DNA from: Streptococcus parasanguinis CC87K
GTDB lineage: Bacteria > Bacillota > Bacilli > Lactobacillales > Streptococcaceae
DNA length: 64,000 nucleotides
Assembly (NCBI RefSeq): GCF_000507765.1
Contig: NZ_KI669401.1
Span: forward strand, 434,001-498,000
Direction of reading: 5' to 3'
Shown here: positions 9,130 to 18,171 of the stretch, piece by piece
Layout: each line of letters opens with the position of its first letter
How positions within the stretch are numbered: the first letter of the stretch is position 1
Made by a program: the position numbers and the translations under genes
The notes under the pieces: generated by a model
What the model saw: only the letters and a program-made list of their open reading frames with translations
Told to the model about the DNA's origin: nothing
The model's database searches: none

Positions 9130-10512
9130 ATGAGTGGAAAATCTATCTTTGATAAACTTTGGGACCGCCACGTGATTACAGGAGTGGAAGGGCAACCCCA
9201 ACTCATGTATGTGGACCAACACTACATCCACGAAGTGACGAGTCCCCAAGCCTTTCAAGGATTACGGGACGCAGGACGCAAGGTCCGACGACCTGATTTA
9301 ACCTTTGGAACCTTTGATCACAATGTTCCAACGGTCAATATTTTTGATATTCGAGATGTGATTTCAAAAGCCCAGATTGATAAATTAGCTGAGAATGTGG
9401 TGGACTTTGGGATTGATCATGCTGCCCATGGTTCTGCCAAGCAAGGAATCGTTCATATGGTGGGCCCTGAAACCGGTCGGACCCAGCCTGGAAAATTTAT
9501 TGTCTGTGGAGACAGCCACACCGCCACCCACGGAGCCTTTGGTGCCATAGCCTTTGGGATTGGAACCAGTGAAGTGGAGCATGTCTTTGCCACCCAAACC
9601 ATCTGGCAAGTCAAACCAAAGAAAATGTTGGTTGAATTCACTGGAACCCCACAAAAAGGGATCTATTCAAAGGATTACATCCTAGCTTTGATAGCGCGCT
9701 ACGGTGTTGCTTGTGGAGTTGGCTATGTCGTAGAGTATCGGGGAGAAGCAATTGATCGCTTGACCATGGAAGAACGCATGACCATCTGCAACATGTCGAT
9801 CGAGTTCGGATCCAAAATGGGGATCATGAATCCTGATGAGACGACCTTTGACTACCTCCGAGGACGTGAATGTGTGCCAGATGATTTTGAGGCCGCAGTA
9901 GCTGATTGGAAGACTCTGGTTAGTGATGACGATGCCGTTTATGATAAGGTCATCCGTATGGATGTATCTGATCTTGCTCCGATGGTGACTTGGGGAACCA
10001 ACCCTTCAATGGGAGTGGACTTTGAGACTCCGTTTCCAGAGATACGAGACATGAATGATGAACGGGCTTATCATTATATGGATCTCGAACCTGGCCAAAA
10101 ACCAGCAGACATTGAATTAGGCTATATCTTTATCGGTTCTTGTACCAATGCGCGTCTCAGCGATTTGGAGTTGGCAGCCAAGTTTGTGAAAGGCAAAAAA
10201 ATTGCGCCCAACTTAACTGCTATTGTGGTACCTGGCTCTCGTCCGGTTAAGCAAGCCGCCGAAAAATTAGGCTTAGACAAGATCTTTATGGATGCGGGCT
10301 TTGAATGGCGTGATCCAGGATGCTCTATGTGTCTAGGAATGAACCCAGACAAGGTTCCAGATGGGGTCCATTGTGCCTCTACTAGCAACCGGAACTTTGA
10401 AGACCGCCAAGGATTTGGGGCTAAAACCCATCTCTGTAGCCCAGCAATGGCCGCTGCAGCAGCAATCGCTGGTCGCTTTGTCGATGTGCGCCAAATGCCA
10501 GAAGTCGAGTAA
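9130..10512 (+). CDS. leuC: 3-isopropylmalate dehydratase large subunit
   Basis: With LeuD it isomerises 2- to 3-isopropylmalate. This aconitase-family protein of 460 residues has the [4Fe-4S] ligands in [10 protein letters not shown] (about residues 337-346) and in the [13 protein letters not shown] stretch (about 396-408). [13 protein letters not shown] near residue 127 is also typical. GGAGAAAGACG precedes the ATG. leuD follows after 11 bp. Confidence 0.97.
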   Translation: MSGKSIFDKLWDRHVITGVEGQPQLMYVDQHYIHEVTSPQAFQGLRDAGRKVRRPDLTFGTFDHNVPTVNIFDIRDVISKAQIDKLAENVVDFGIDHAAHGSAKQGIVHMVGPETGRTQPGKFIVCGDSHTATHGAFGAIAFGIGTSEVEHVFATQTIWQVKPKKMLVEFTGTPQKGIYSKDYILALIARYGVACGVGYVVEYRGEAIDRLTMEERMTICNMSIEFGSKMGIMNPDETTFDYLRGRECVPDDFEAAVADWKTLVSDDDAVYDKVIRMDVSDLAPMVTWGTNPSMGVDFETPFPEIRDMNDERAYHYMDLEPGQKPADIELGYIFIGSCTNARLSDLELAAKFVKGKKIAPNLTAIVVPGSRPVKQAAEKLGLDKIFMDAGFEWRDPGCSMCLGMNPDKVPDGVHCASTSNRNFEDRQGFGAKTHLCSPAMAAAAAIAGRFVDVRQMPEVE

Positions 10513-10523
10513 AAGGAGGAATC

Positions 10524-11117
10524 ATGGAGAAATTTACCATTTATACAGGAACAACCGTTCCTTTGATGAACGATAATATTGATACCGACCAAATCCTCCC
10601 CAAGCAATTCTTAAAGTTAATTGATAAAAAAGGTTTTGGGAAATACCTCATGTATGCTTGGCGCTATTTGGATGACCAATATACTGAGGATCCAGATTTT
10701 ATCTTTAACAAGCCAGAATACCGCAAGGCAACCATTTTGATCACTGGTGACAATTTTGGGGCTGGTTCCTCTCGGGAGCACGCAGCCTGGGCTTTAGCTG
10801 ATTATGGCTTTAAAGTCGTTATCGCTGGATCTTTCGGAGATATCCATTACAATAATGAGCTCAATAATGGCATGCTGCCGATTGTCCAACCACTAGAGGT
10901 TCGTCAAAAATTGGCAAGTTTGAAGCCGACAGATCCAGTGACGGTGGATTTGGAAGAGCAGAAGATCATCTCGCCTGTTGGAGAGTTTCACTTTGAGATC
11001 GATCAAGATTGGAAACACAAATTGCTCAACGGCTTGGATGATATCGGGATTACGCTTCAGTACGAAGACTTGATTGCAGCTTATGAGAAGAACCGGCCAG
11101 CTTATTGGCAACGATAA
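10524..11117 (+). CDS. leuD: 3-isopropylmalate dehydratase small subunit
   Basis: The swivel-domain partner of LeuC. The 197 residues match the family length. [14 protein letters not shown] near residue 17 and [17 protein letters not shown] near residue 75 are the diagnostic LeuD motifs. It has a strong AAAGGAGGA ribosome site and is the last gene of the leu operon. No clear terminator hairpin is visible in the 37 bp before the next promoter. Confidence 0.96.
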   Translation: MEKFTIYTGTTVPLMNDNIDTDQILPKQFLKLIDKKGFGKYLMYAWRYLDDQYTEDPDFIFNKPEYRKATILITGDNFGAGSSREHAAWALADYGFKVVIAGSFGDIHYNNELNNGMLPIVQPLEVRQKLASLKPTDPVTVDLEEQKIISPVGEFHFEIDQDWKHKLLNGLDDIGITLQYEDLIAAYEKNRPAYWQR

Positions 11118-11153
11118 AATTGTATACTTAATTACGAATTTTCTGAAAATATA

Positions 11154-11182
11154 TTGAATTTGAGACTGTTTTTTGATACAAT
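11154..11182 (+). promoter_or_regulatory. promoter of the YrdC-family gene
   Basis: TTGAAT (11154-11159), a 17-bp spacer and TACAAT (11177-11182), with the ATG 31 bp downstream after a GGAAAGAG ribosome site. Confidence 0.7.
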
Positions 11183-11212
11183 ACTAAAAAGAATAGAAAA
11201 GGAAAGAGACTT

Positions 11213-11998
11213 ATGACAAAACACATTCAATGGGACGGACAACTTTCACAAGAAGGATTTGACATTCTTAAAGGAGAGGGTGGCTGTATCGTCTGCCCTA
11301 CCAAAGTTGGCTACATCATCATGACCAGTGACAAGGCTGGCTTGGAACGGAAGTTTGAAGCCAAAGAACGCAACCGCAACAAACCAGGTGTGGTTCTCTG
11401 CGGAAGCATGGATGAACTTCGTGCCCTTGCGCAATTGAATCCTGAAATCGAAGCTTTCTACCAAAAACATTGGGATGAAGATATCTTGCTTGGTTGTATC
11501 CTTCCTTGGCGCGAAGATGCTTATGCAAAATTGCAAGCTTTCGGAGATGGACGTGAAGAACTCATGACAGACGTTCGTGGAACCAGCTGTTTTGTCATCA
11601 AATTTGGTAAAGCTGGTGAGCAAATCGCCAAAGAAATGTGGGAAAAAGAAGGCAAGATGGTCTATGCTTCATCCGCAAACCCTTCAGGGAAAGGAAACCG
11701 CGGGAAAGTCGAAGGAATCGGTGAGCGCATCGAAGGTGCTGTGGACTTGGTTATCGAAGCTGATGATTATGTAGCTTCTATCCAACCAGACAAAACAATT
11801 GAAACGCGCTATGAACAAGGTGTGATGGTTTCTATGGTGGATGCAGAAGGTAAACTGATCCCAGAACAAGGAGCAGGCAGCCGTTCTGTCAATACTTGTC
11901 CAGTCGTCATCCGTAAAGGATTGGATATCGATAAGATCATGATGCACTTATCCGATCATTTCAACTCTTGGAACTACCGCCAAGGGGAATATTATTAA
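11213..11998 (+). CDS. Sua5/YciO/YrdC-family protein
   Basis: The 261-residue protein has a YrdC-like fold: the phosphate-binding start (GGCIVCPTKVGYIIM, about residues 23-37), an ERNRNKPG basic motif near residue 54 and the SSANPSGKGNRG motif near residue 156. YrdC/Sua5 proteins make threonylcarbamoyl-AMP for t6A modification of tRNA. This one differs from standard TsaC in its long C-terminal part and non-canonical KR region, so it may be a YciO-type paralogue rather than the essential enzyme. It is a single-gene unit with its own promoter and terminator. Confidence 0.75.
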   Translation: MTKHIQWDGQLSQEGFDILKGEGGCIVCPTKVGYIIMTSDKAGLERKFEAKERNRNKPGVVLCGSMDELRALAQLNPEIEAFYQKHWDEDILLGCILPWREDAYAKLQAFGDGREELMTDVRGTSCFVIKFGKAGEQIAKEMWEKEGKMVYASSANPSGKGNRGKVEGIGERIEGAVDLVIEADDYVASIQPDKTIETRYEQGVMVSMVDAEGKLIPEQGAGSRSVNTCPVVIRKGLDIDKIMMHLSDHFNSWNYRQGEYY

Positions 11999-12005
11999 GA
12001 AACAG

Positions 12006-12036
12006 AAAAAAGCATTCCATTTGGGATGCTTTTTTT
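12006..12036 (+). terminator. Rho-independent terminator
   Basis: AAAAAAGCATTCC, ATTT loop and GGGATGC followed by seven T, directly after the YrdC-family gene. Confidence 0.88.
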
Positions 12037-12051
12037 GTAAAATGAGAAAGA

Positions 12052-12060
12052 TGGTATAAT
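12052..12060 (+). promoter_or_regulatory. extended -10 promoter for the paralogue pair
   Basis: TGGTATAAT with TATAAT at 12055-12060, 36 bp upstream of the first ATG. No clear -35. Confidence 0.6.
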
Positions 12061-12096
12061 AGAGACAAACGATGTTCCAATAGAAAGGGAATTGGT

Positions 12097-12462
12097 ATGA
12101 TCTCCAGAAAAGCATTTATCGATAAAGTAAATCAGGAAGGTTTTTCCTTCAACATCCAAATCCCATGGTGGTGGTATAAAGACTTCAAGGTATTGGTTTG
12201 GAAAAAAAGGCTCTCTGAGGAGCAACTCTATCAGATCTTTCTTTCACTTTGTAGGGAGATAGAAGACCGGAGAATGCAAGCCATAGCGGATAAGAGGAAG
12301 TTTCAGACAGGATTTTATGTCGCTGCATGCAATGGTCGCGAGTTTCGCTTTGAGTTTGTATTCAAAAAGAATCAACAACTAAGAGTTTATAATCTATTTG
12401 AGACAGTCAATGGTCGTAAGAAACTTACCCTGATGGACCTGCTTGATTACATAATGGATTGA
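12097..12462 (+). CDS. uncharacterised protein, first of a tandem paralogue pair
   Basis: I do not recognise the family. The 121-residue protein has no membrane segment or signal peptide and is rich in charged and aromatic residues. It opens with MISRKAFIDKVNQEGFSF. It shares with its neighbour the block NGREFRFEFVF (about residues 85-95) and ETVNGRKK near residue 107. GAAAGGGA precedes the ATG. The two genes are about 60 bp apart and probably arose by tandem duplication. The pair sits just before an IS30-family remnant and may be accessory. Confidence 0.75.
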   Translation: MISRKAFIDKVNQEGFSFNIQIPWWWYKDFKVLVWKKRLSEEQLYQIFLSLCREIEDRRMQAIADKRKFQTGFYVAACNGREFRFEFVFKKNQQLRVYNLFETVNGRKKLTLMDLLDYIMD

Positions 12463-12518
12463 CTGTGTATAGAAACAATAAGGGTTCGCTAAAGATTGAT
12501 AAAAGAAAGAGTGGTTCT

Positions 12519-12929
12519 ATGATTTCAAGAGATGAATTTTTAGAAAGAATGAATCGGGAGGGATTTTCATTTAGCATTGAAATCCCGCGCAGAAATTTTT
12601 CGGATTTTAAATCATTGGTTCGGAGAAGAAGAATTTCAGAAGAAGACCTCTATCAGCTGTTTTACAACTATTGTCAGGAGCTAGAAAACTGTCTAAAAGA
12701 AGCAGGAGAGAAACGACGCTTGCTCTTCAATAAATTTCCAGTTAGCCCTGTTCATGATAAATATAAAACAAAATTTGATACAGTGGCACCGAATGGACGC
12801 GAATTCCGCTTTGAGTTTGTCTTTAGCAATGACAATCGTTTAAAAGTTTATCACATGATCGAAACTGTTAATGGTCGTAGGAGAAAAACTCCTATGGAAA
12901 TATTGATGGACTTAGTCGATGCTTTATAG
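12519..12929 (+). CDS. uncharacterised protein, second of a tandem paralogue pair
   Basis: A 136-residue paralogue of the preceding protein. The N termini align (MISRDEFLERMNREGFSFSI) and the block NGREFRFEFVF and the motif ETVNGRRR are shared. An insertion of about 15 residues before the NGREF block makes it longer. The frame is open from 12459, but the alignment with the paralogue and an AAAGAAAG ribosome site point to the ATG at 12519. Function unknown; soluble and cytoplasmic by appearance. Confidence 0.75.
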   Translation: MISRDEFLERMNREGFSFSIEIPRRNFSDFKSLVRRRRISEEDLYQLFYNYCQELENCLKEAGEKRRLLFNKFPVSPVHDKYKTKFDTVAPNGREFRFEFVFSNDNRLKVYHMIETVNGRRRKTPMEILMDLVDAL

Positions 12930-12975
12930 TGGATATTGATTTAAGAATGATAAATTGCAAGAATAAGTGCAACAT

Positions 12976-13240
12976 TTACTTGACCTCATCCTCTAGAGCT
13001 TCACAAGCAGTTCTGTAAGCTAAACATTTTTGTGGTCGGTGATTGATATCATATAAGGCTTTGTTCAATGCCTCATCAGAAATAGTGGCTAAATCTGTTT
13101 TCTTTGGGATATATTCTCTTAGTAAGCCATTTACGTTTTCATTGCTTCCTCTCTGCCAGGAAGAATAGGCGTCCGAAAAGAAAAAGGGAATTCCTAAGTT
13201 CTCTACCAGAGGATGATGGTCTTCTCCATCCTTCTTTGAG
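12976..13240 (-). pseudogene. IS30-family transposase remnant (C-terminal part)
   Basis: On the minus strand, about 88 codons read into the TAA at 12976-12978. They give the C-terminal end of an IS30-type integrase-like transposase, including SSWQRGSNENVNGLLREY, YIPKKTDLATIS and a Glu/Cys-rich end (ACEALEDEVK). The catalytic Glu region (GSNEN) is present, but the N-terminal helix-turn-helix and both upstream Asp motifs are missing; an in-frame stop lies just upstream near 13248. This is a decayed fragment that cannot be active. Confidence 0.85.
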
Positions 13241-13248
13241 TCTCTTTA

Positions 13249-13489
13249 ATAAGGACTAGGCTAGAGGGGCTAAACAATTTTTCTATATCTTTTATTCGAT
13301 GCAAAACGATCTTTCCTGTTTGATCGCTTAACAGCTAGTAGTTATAGAACTACGGTTTGGAAATAGACAAAAGATAAAATTACTCTATTTTTGCGATAGA
13401 GACCTTTTTTATAAGTAGGGGTTGAACCGTAAAGTTAGAATATGGTAGTAGGAGTTTTCTAACTGGTTGAAATTTGGTACACTAGAGCT
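13249..13489. other. gene-free stretch between IS30 remnant and glycosyltransferase cluster
   Basis: About 240 bp with no open frame of note, probably decayed sequence left beside the insertion remnant. The only functional-looking signal is the extended -10 box at 13475-13483. Confidence 0.5.
13475..13483 (+). promoter_or_regulatory. extended -10 box, leaderless-type spacing
   Basis: TGGTACACT with TACACT at 13478-13483. The A of the ATG at 13490 is 7 nt after the box, at the expected transcription start. No ribosome site lies between them apart from a poor GAG. Confidence 0.5.
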
Positions 13490-14266
13490 ATGAAGATAGA
13501 AGATACTATTAAAAAAGCGATCATTTTAGGGGCTACAGGAGGGATTGGCCGGCAGCTAGCGAAAGAACTGGCAAGAAGTCTGGATTATCTGGTCTTAGTG
13601 GGTCGAGATGCTGATAAACTCTCCCAAGTCCAAAAAGAACTAACTGGGAGAAAGGCGCAACTGTCAATCCTAACATTAGATATGCTAGATCAATTGGCTC
13701 TAGAAGCTTTTGTAGAGAACCTAGATGCAGATCTTCTTGTCAATTGTGCGGGATTAGCCTATTTTTCCCGTGGAAGTGACCTTGATTCAGCCAGTGAGCA
13801 AGACCTCTGGCAAGTCAATTACCATGCTCCGGTCCAACTAATTAAGCAGTTAGTGCAGAAGAATCAGAAGATCCACTTGGTCCAGCTGTCATCTCTGGCT
13901 GCTCTTTTTCCTCATCCCTATCTAGCAGCCTACAGTGCCAGTAAGGCTGCCTTGCAGACCTACACTCTTGCTCTCCAGGAGGAACTGAAGCAATCAGATT
14001 CCCCGATACAGCTAGGTCTCTATATTCTTGGACCAGTCCAAACAGGTATTTTTCCTCCTAAACTAGTAGAAGCATTGGGAGGCAGTCGCTTGCAGATGAA
14101 GCCTGAGAAAGTCGCTCAGCAGTTGATTCGATTCATAGAAAGAGATACTTCCTATGCGATTATCGGCCTTCGCTATCGCTTGCTAGTTTGGCTAGGTCCT
14201 CTGCTTCCCCAAAGATGGATTATTCGCCTCCTTGCAAGGTATTTACGAAAGGGATTTAATAGATGA
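13490..14266 (+). CDS. short-chain dehydrogenase/reductase (SDR)
   Basis: Classical SDR of 258 residues: NAD(P)-binding GATGGIG at residues 14-20, NCAG at 85-88, catalytic Ser at 134/135, Tyr148 and Lys152 in YSASK. The C terminus (about residues 200-258) is basic and hydrophobic, which suggests membrane association, as in SDRs that reduce lipid-linked substrates. The substrate is unknown. It overlaps the following glycosyltransferase by 4 bp (ATGA), so it is part of a four-gene operon with two glycosyltransferases and a hydrolase-like protein. Confidence 0.88.
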   Translation: MKIEDTIKKAIILGATGGIGRQLAKELARSLDYLVLVGRDADKLSQVQKELTGRKAQLSILTLDMLDQLALEAFVENLDADLLVNCAGLAYFSRGSDLDSASEQDLWQVNYHAPVQLIKQLVQKNQKIHLVQLSSLAALFPHPYLAAYSASKAALQTYTLALQEELKQSDSPIQLGLYILGPVQTGIFPPKLVEALGGSRLQMKPEKVAQQLIRFIERDTSYAIIGLRYRLLVWLGPLLPQRWIIRLLARYLRKGFNR

Positions 14267-15405
14267 AATTTGTATTTATTTTTTTAGGCGTTTCTTATCT
14301 TCTCTTATTTCTCGTCCGTTGGTTGCTGTCCTTTACTTATTATAAAAAAGGTCAGGCTCATTCTGCTGATTTCCCAGAAGAGCTTTTTACAGTGGTCCAA
14401 CCCATTCTCTCTGGTGATCCTCGTTTAGAGAGTGATTTGCGGGCTAATCTTCAGCAAACAGAAGCAGTGGAATTCTACTGGTTGATTGACCAGTCTGATA
14501 CAGAAGCCCAGCGAGTAGCAGATCAGATTTGCCAAGCGGCTTCCTTTGCCCAACGCATTCGAATCTTTCTCATTGAAGACGTCCCTCAAGGGATTAATCC
14601 CAAGAGTTACAAGATTGAGCAGGTTGTAGAGGAGCTGTCCCGGCCTTATCTGATTGTTTTGGACGATGATAGTGTGATTGATTTTTCTAAAATGGGGGAG
14701 CTGACTACCTATCTAGGTCAAGAGGTCATACTGACAGGTATTCCCTATAACCAAGAAAGAAGTAATTTCTGGTCCAAGCTGGTTGCAGCATTCGTTAATG
14801 GCAATTCCTTTATTACCTATTTTACCATGGCATTAGTTGAAGCGAATCACTCCATTAATGGGATGTTTTATATCCTACCGGTAGAACTTGCAAAAGATCA
14901 GGGGCTCTTCACAGCGATTAAGGACTATCTATGTGATGATTTAGCTGTGGCCGATTTTTTAAGGAGTAAAGGAGTATCCATTATCCAAACGCAGGTTACC
15001 TGTAATGTTCGAACCACTATCAAAAACGCTAAGCAATACCTGCTCCAGATGAAGCGGTGGCTTCTCTTTAGCTCTATCTATCTCAAAGAACACCTGGACT
15101 GGAAGGTCTTTTGCCTCATAGGTTTACCGAGTTTTCTACCTCTTCCAGGTTTGATCTTAAGTATGTTTTTAGGTTGGCCTTATCTTCTTCTAGCCTTAAG
15201 CTTACTGGTATTCAAGGCAGTTTGGATGCTTCTCTATCGACAAAGCATTCTAACCAATCGCTTACACTTGGATGAAGTCACCTACGAAGTGCTGAATGAT
15301 CTCCTGCTTCCTTGGCTGTTTGTCTATGTTCTAATGACACCTCCTGTGATTCATTGGCGGGGGCGGAAGATTCGAGTGACGGATGGAAAGATTCGTTATG
15401 AGTAA
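14263..15405 (+). CDS. membrane glycosyltransferase family 2
   Basis: The 380-residue protein has an N-terminal membrane helix (about 3-23), a GT-A domain with DDD at 134-136 as the metal-binding site, a CDD at 224-226 and QMKRW at 262-266, which fits the (Q/R)xxRW motif of ceramide-glucosyltransferase-like and processive GT2 enzymes. Two or three membrane helices close the protein (about 285-365). This suggests transfer of a sugar to a lipid acceptor at the membrane. The ATG overlaps the SDR stop, and its own stop overlaps the next start. Confidence 0.85.
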   Translation: MKFVFIFLGVSYLLLFLVRWLLSFTYYKKGQAHSADFPEELFTVVQPILSGDPRLESDLRANLQQTEAVEFYWLIDQSDTEAQRVADQICQAASFAQRIRIFLIEDVPQGINPKSYKIEQVVEELSRPYLIVLDDDSVIDFSKMGELTTYLGQEVILTGIPYNQERSNFWSKLVAAFVNGNSFITYFTMALVEANHSINGMFYILPVELAKDQGLFTAIKDYLCDDLAVADFLRSKGVSIIQTQVTCNVRTTIKNAKQYLLQMKRWLLFSSIYLKEHLDWKVFCLIGLPSFLPLPGLILSMFLGWPYLLLALSLLVFKAVWMLLYRQSILTNRLHLDEVTYEVLNDLLLPWLFVYVLMTPPVIHWRGRKIRVTDGKIRYE

Positions 15406-16054
15406 GATGAAGTCCTATCTAGACCGTTTGTCTGCTTTATCTCTTGATCAGACTATGCTAGACTCTGATCGCTTGGTTCTCTTTCTTAGTGGGAGCAGTG
15501 ATGTCACTTGTGCCGGGCTGACAGCTGGGCAGTTAGATCTCCTCCATGCTATTTGTCCTTCTGGTTACTCAGTAGTAGCCAGCAATTTTCCCTTCAATCA
15601 AGATTTTGAACATATAAAGTCTCCTCAAGTATCCCTCTTGTTGCCTGCTACATCAAATGTTATCTACTATTGGCATACGATTTTGAACTTTCGTTTCCAA
15701 AAGTTGTTACAGGAGCACTTGTCTCCCTTGTTGGAAGCGCAGGAAGTAGTGCTTGTTTGTAAGAGTTCAGGGGTCAATATGCTGACCCAGTGGCTCAGAA
15801 GTTTAGGGAATCAGGTCACCCTTCTAAGATTGCGCGTGATAGCGCTTGGCCCGGTTTCCCAGCTTCTCTTAAATCAAAAAGAACTAGAGCTACTGGTCAT
15901 CAAAGGAAAGAAAGATCCTTATTCATGTATTCTGGATCACCACTCAGCGGATATTCAAGTGGATACAGATCATTATAGCTATGAATACAGAGAAGATGTG
16001 AAAGGAATCATCTATGACTGGATTAGAAAAAGTGATAAAAATCGATGTGATTAG
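15398..16054 (+). CDS. alpha/beta-hydrolase-like protein
   Basis: The 218-residue protein shows the order of an alpha/beta hydrolase: a strand followed by SGSS (31-34) as possible oxyanion loop, a nucleophile-elbow-like VCKSSG with Ser123, a GKKDP loop with Asp173 and DHY with His192. The elbow is not the canonical GxSxG (Cys replaces the first Gly), so activity is uncertain. It could be a thioesterase, acyltransferase or deacylase acting on the product of its neighbours. ATG 15398 (8-bp spacing from GGAAAG) is preferred over an in-frame ATG at 15383. It overlaps both neighbouring genes. Confidence 0.6.
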   Translation: MSKMKSYLDRLSALSLDQTMLDSDRLVLFLSGSSDVTCAGLTAGQLDLLHAICPSGYSVVASNFPFNQDFEHIKSPQVSLLLPATSNVIYYWHTILNFRFQKLLQEHLSPLLEAQEVVLVCKSSGVNMLTQWLRSLGNQVTLLRLRVIALGPVSQLLLNQKELELLVIKGKKDPYSCILDHHSADIQVDTDHYSYEYREDVKGIIYDWIRKSDKNRCD

Positions 16055-17297
16055 CGTTCCCTTTAGTGGGCATTTGTTTCCAACCTTGACCCTGGTGAAA
16101 CCCTTGCTGGAGGATCCGCGTTTTCAGATCCGTGTTATTACAGGTTTTCAGAAAAAGGCATTGGTTGAGCAGATTGGTTTTGACTGCCTTGCCTTGTTTC
16201 CTGACCGACCGACAGTGATGGAAGATATAGCCAATACAGCCAAGCAAGCAAATCTATTGATCATGTACCAACAATTAATGGACAATAGCAGACTGGTCCC
16301 TGAGGTTTTCCACGAAATAAATCGAATTTGGGAGGTTGAAGGAAGACCAGACTTGGTTATTGCAGATTTTGTAGCAGCTCCTGCAGGTATGTTAGCTGAT
16401 CGTTTGGAAATTCCCTGGATTACGACCATTCCAAGTCCAGTAGCGATTGAAAGTCGCACGACAACCCCTGCATATCTGGGAGGCTGGAAACCGCATCAGG
16501 GCATCTTCTATAAGTGGAGAGATGTACTAGGCAGGAAAGTCATTCGTTTGGCAAAGAAGGTTGGATTTGCGCTGGTTAAGAAGAATCTCGATACCCTAGA
16601 GGGGTTAAAATTGTATCGCGAAGACGGGACAGAAGCGATCTATTCTCCCTATTCAATCTTGGCTCTGGGCATGAAAGAGTTGGAGTTTCGAGACGATTTT
16701 CCATCCCAGCTTAAATGGGTTGGTTATCGCTGTCTATCTTTTGACCGACTTCCTCAAGAGCAGAAGCAGTATTTCACTAGCTCTAATAAGCGGGTCTTCG
16801 TCACTTGCGGGACTCATTTAAAATGGGAAAAAGAGCGGATGGTGGAGTATGCAAAGCTTTTGAGCCAAGAATATCCTGACTATGTCTTTTACGTTACCCT
16901 AGGTGACCCTAGTGGTTTGGAGAATCCACCTAGCAAGTTGTCGGAAAATCTTCTGATCTTTGATTACCTCCCTTATTCAGATGTTTTAGATCAAATGGAC
17001 TTTGCCATTCATCATGCAGGTGCAGGGATCCTTATGGGTTGTATTGATCTTGGGATTCCAAGTTTGATTTTGCCCCAGGACTATGACCAGTTTGACAATG
17101 CAGTTCGGGCTGAGTTATTCCAAATAGGTTTGGTCTCTCGTAAAAAAACGGAATCCGAAGTCTTGCGCTTATTTAATGAATTGGTTTCTAGGGAAGATTG
17201 GACTCATCTAAAGGTCCTCGCTCAACAAAGCAAGGCTTATCAACCAACAGAGATTCTTTATCAAGAAATAGAGAGACTCTTGAAAGTGAAGTTATAG
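16014..17297 (+). CDS. GT1-family (UGT/MGT-like) glycosyltransferase
   Basis: The 427-residue protein has a GT-B fold. It begins with a strand followed by SVPFSGHLFPTL, the acceptor-side loop of macrolide-type glycosyltransferases. The C-terminal donor site has HHAGAGILMG, then GIPSLILPQDYDQFDNA near residue 350, matching the HxGxGT...PxxxDQ signature. Such enzymes move hexoses from UDP-sugars to small hydrophobic acceptors (antibiotics, carotenoids, sterols, diacylglycerol), unusual in streptococcal core genomes. It overlaps the upstream gene by 41 bp. There is no signal peptide. Confidence 0.85.
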   Translation: MTGLEKVIKIDVISVPFSGHLFPTLTLVKPLLEDPRFQIRVITGFQKKALVEQIGFDCLALFPDRPTVMEDIANTAKQANLLIMYQQLMDNSRLVPEVFHEINRIWEVEGRPDLVIADFVAAPAGMLADRLEIPWITTIPSPVAIESRTTTPAYLGGWKPHQGIFYKWRDVLGRKVIRLAKKVGFALVKKNLDTLEGLKLYREDGTEAIYSPYSILALGMKELEFRDDFPSQLKWVGYRCLSFDRLPQEQKQYFTSSNKRVFVTCGTHLKWEKERMVEYAKLLSQEYPDYVFYVTLGDPSGLENPPSKLSENLLIFDYLPYSDVLDQMDFAIHHAGAGILMGCIDLGIPSLILPQDYDQFDNAVRAELFQIGLVSRKKTESEVLRLFNELVSREDWTHLKVLAQQSKAYQPTEILYQEIERLLKVKL

Positions 17298-17318
17298 AGG
17301 CCTTTTATTAATGAACAT

Positions 17319-17349
17319 AAAAAAACTAGAGCGCAGGCTCTAGTTTTTT
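17319..17349. terminator. bidirectional terminator
   Basis: AAAAAACTAGAGC and GCTCTAGTTTTTT form a symmetric stem that serves both the rightward glycosyltransferase cluster and the leftward plsY. It overlaps the plsY stop codon. Confidence 0.85.
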
Positions 17350-17984
17350 GGTTGTTGATGGGTGATATTCTTTCCCCAAGGGATGAGATTTTCTTTTTTC
17401 TCTTTGATCCGTTGGATATTGTCTTTGTGACGAAGAATGATCAAGGTCGCTAAGGCCAAGACAATGACTGTAAAAAGCGGATCATAACCGTGCAAGATCC
17501 ATCCAGTCAATGGGAGAAGGAGGACAGATAGAATGGCGAGTAGCGCAACGGTAACACTCGAAAATGAGATCATACTGGTTAAATACAGGCTGGCAACAAA
17601 ATACACAGCTAAAATTAGTAGTAGGATAGGCGAGAAGCCAAGTAAGACACCAGCACTTGTCGCCACTGCTTTTCCCCCCTTGAATCCAGCAAAAATTGGA
17701 AAAGTGTGACCTAAAACAGCTAAGAGACCAAAGACCATCGGTGAGATCCCTTGAATTCCGAAGAAAGTCGGAAGGAGAACGGCTAAAGTCCCTTTTAAGA
17801 AATCAATCGCAAAGACGATGATCCCAGCTTTCTTCCCTAAAATCCGAAAGGTATTGGTCGTTCCTGTATTGCCCGAGCCATGTTCCCGTAAATTAATATG
17901 GAAAAAGATTTTCCCAATCCATAATCCCGAAGGAATGGAGCCTAATAGATAGGCTAAAACTAAAACACTTATTTCTTTTATCAT
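17340..17984 (-). CDS. plsY: acyl-phosphate:glycerol-3-phosphate acyltransferase
   Basis: Makes lysophosphatidate from acyl-phosphate, the first acylation of membrane lipid synthesis. The 214-residue integral membrane protein carries the PlsY signatures: [11 protein letters not shown] near residue 15, [15 protein letters not shown] near residue 36 and [12 protein letters not shown] near residue 100. The frame is open further upstream, but [15 protein letters not shown] at 17984 is the conserved family start. It is divergent from parE, the usual streptococcal arrangement. Confidence 0.95.
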   Translation of the reverse strand: MIKEISVLVLAYLLGSIPSGLWIGKIFFHINLREHGSGNTGTTNTFRILGKKAGIIVFAIDFLKGTLAVLLPTFFGIQGISPMVFGLLAVLGHTFPIFAGFKGGKAVATSAGVLLGFSPILLLILAVYFVASLYLTSMISFSSVTVALLAILSVLLLPLTGWILHGYDPLFTVIVLALATLIILRHKDNIQRIKEKKENLIPWGKNITHQQPKN

Positions 17985-18113
17985 ACTTTCATTATAACAA
18001 AAAGCTATCAATAGAAAAAGCAATTTTTGGAGTTCAAGTGTGACATCTGAAGAAAGTGCTCAGCCAGTATTTTATACTGAGATATAGAAATCACCATATA
18101 AAGAGAAAAAATT

Positions 18114-18142
18114 TTGCAAAATTTCCTAAAAAACTGTAATAT
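18114..18142 (+). promoter_or_regulatory. parE promoter
   Basis: TTGCAA (18114-18119), a 17-bp spacer and TAATAT (18137-18142). A GGAGG ribosome site at 18161-18165 precedes the GTG start. Confidence 0.65.
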
Positions 18143-18171
18143 AGAAAAGATGAACAAACAGGAGGTTCCTT

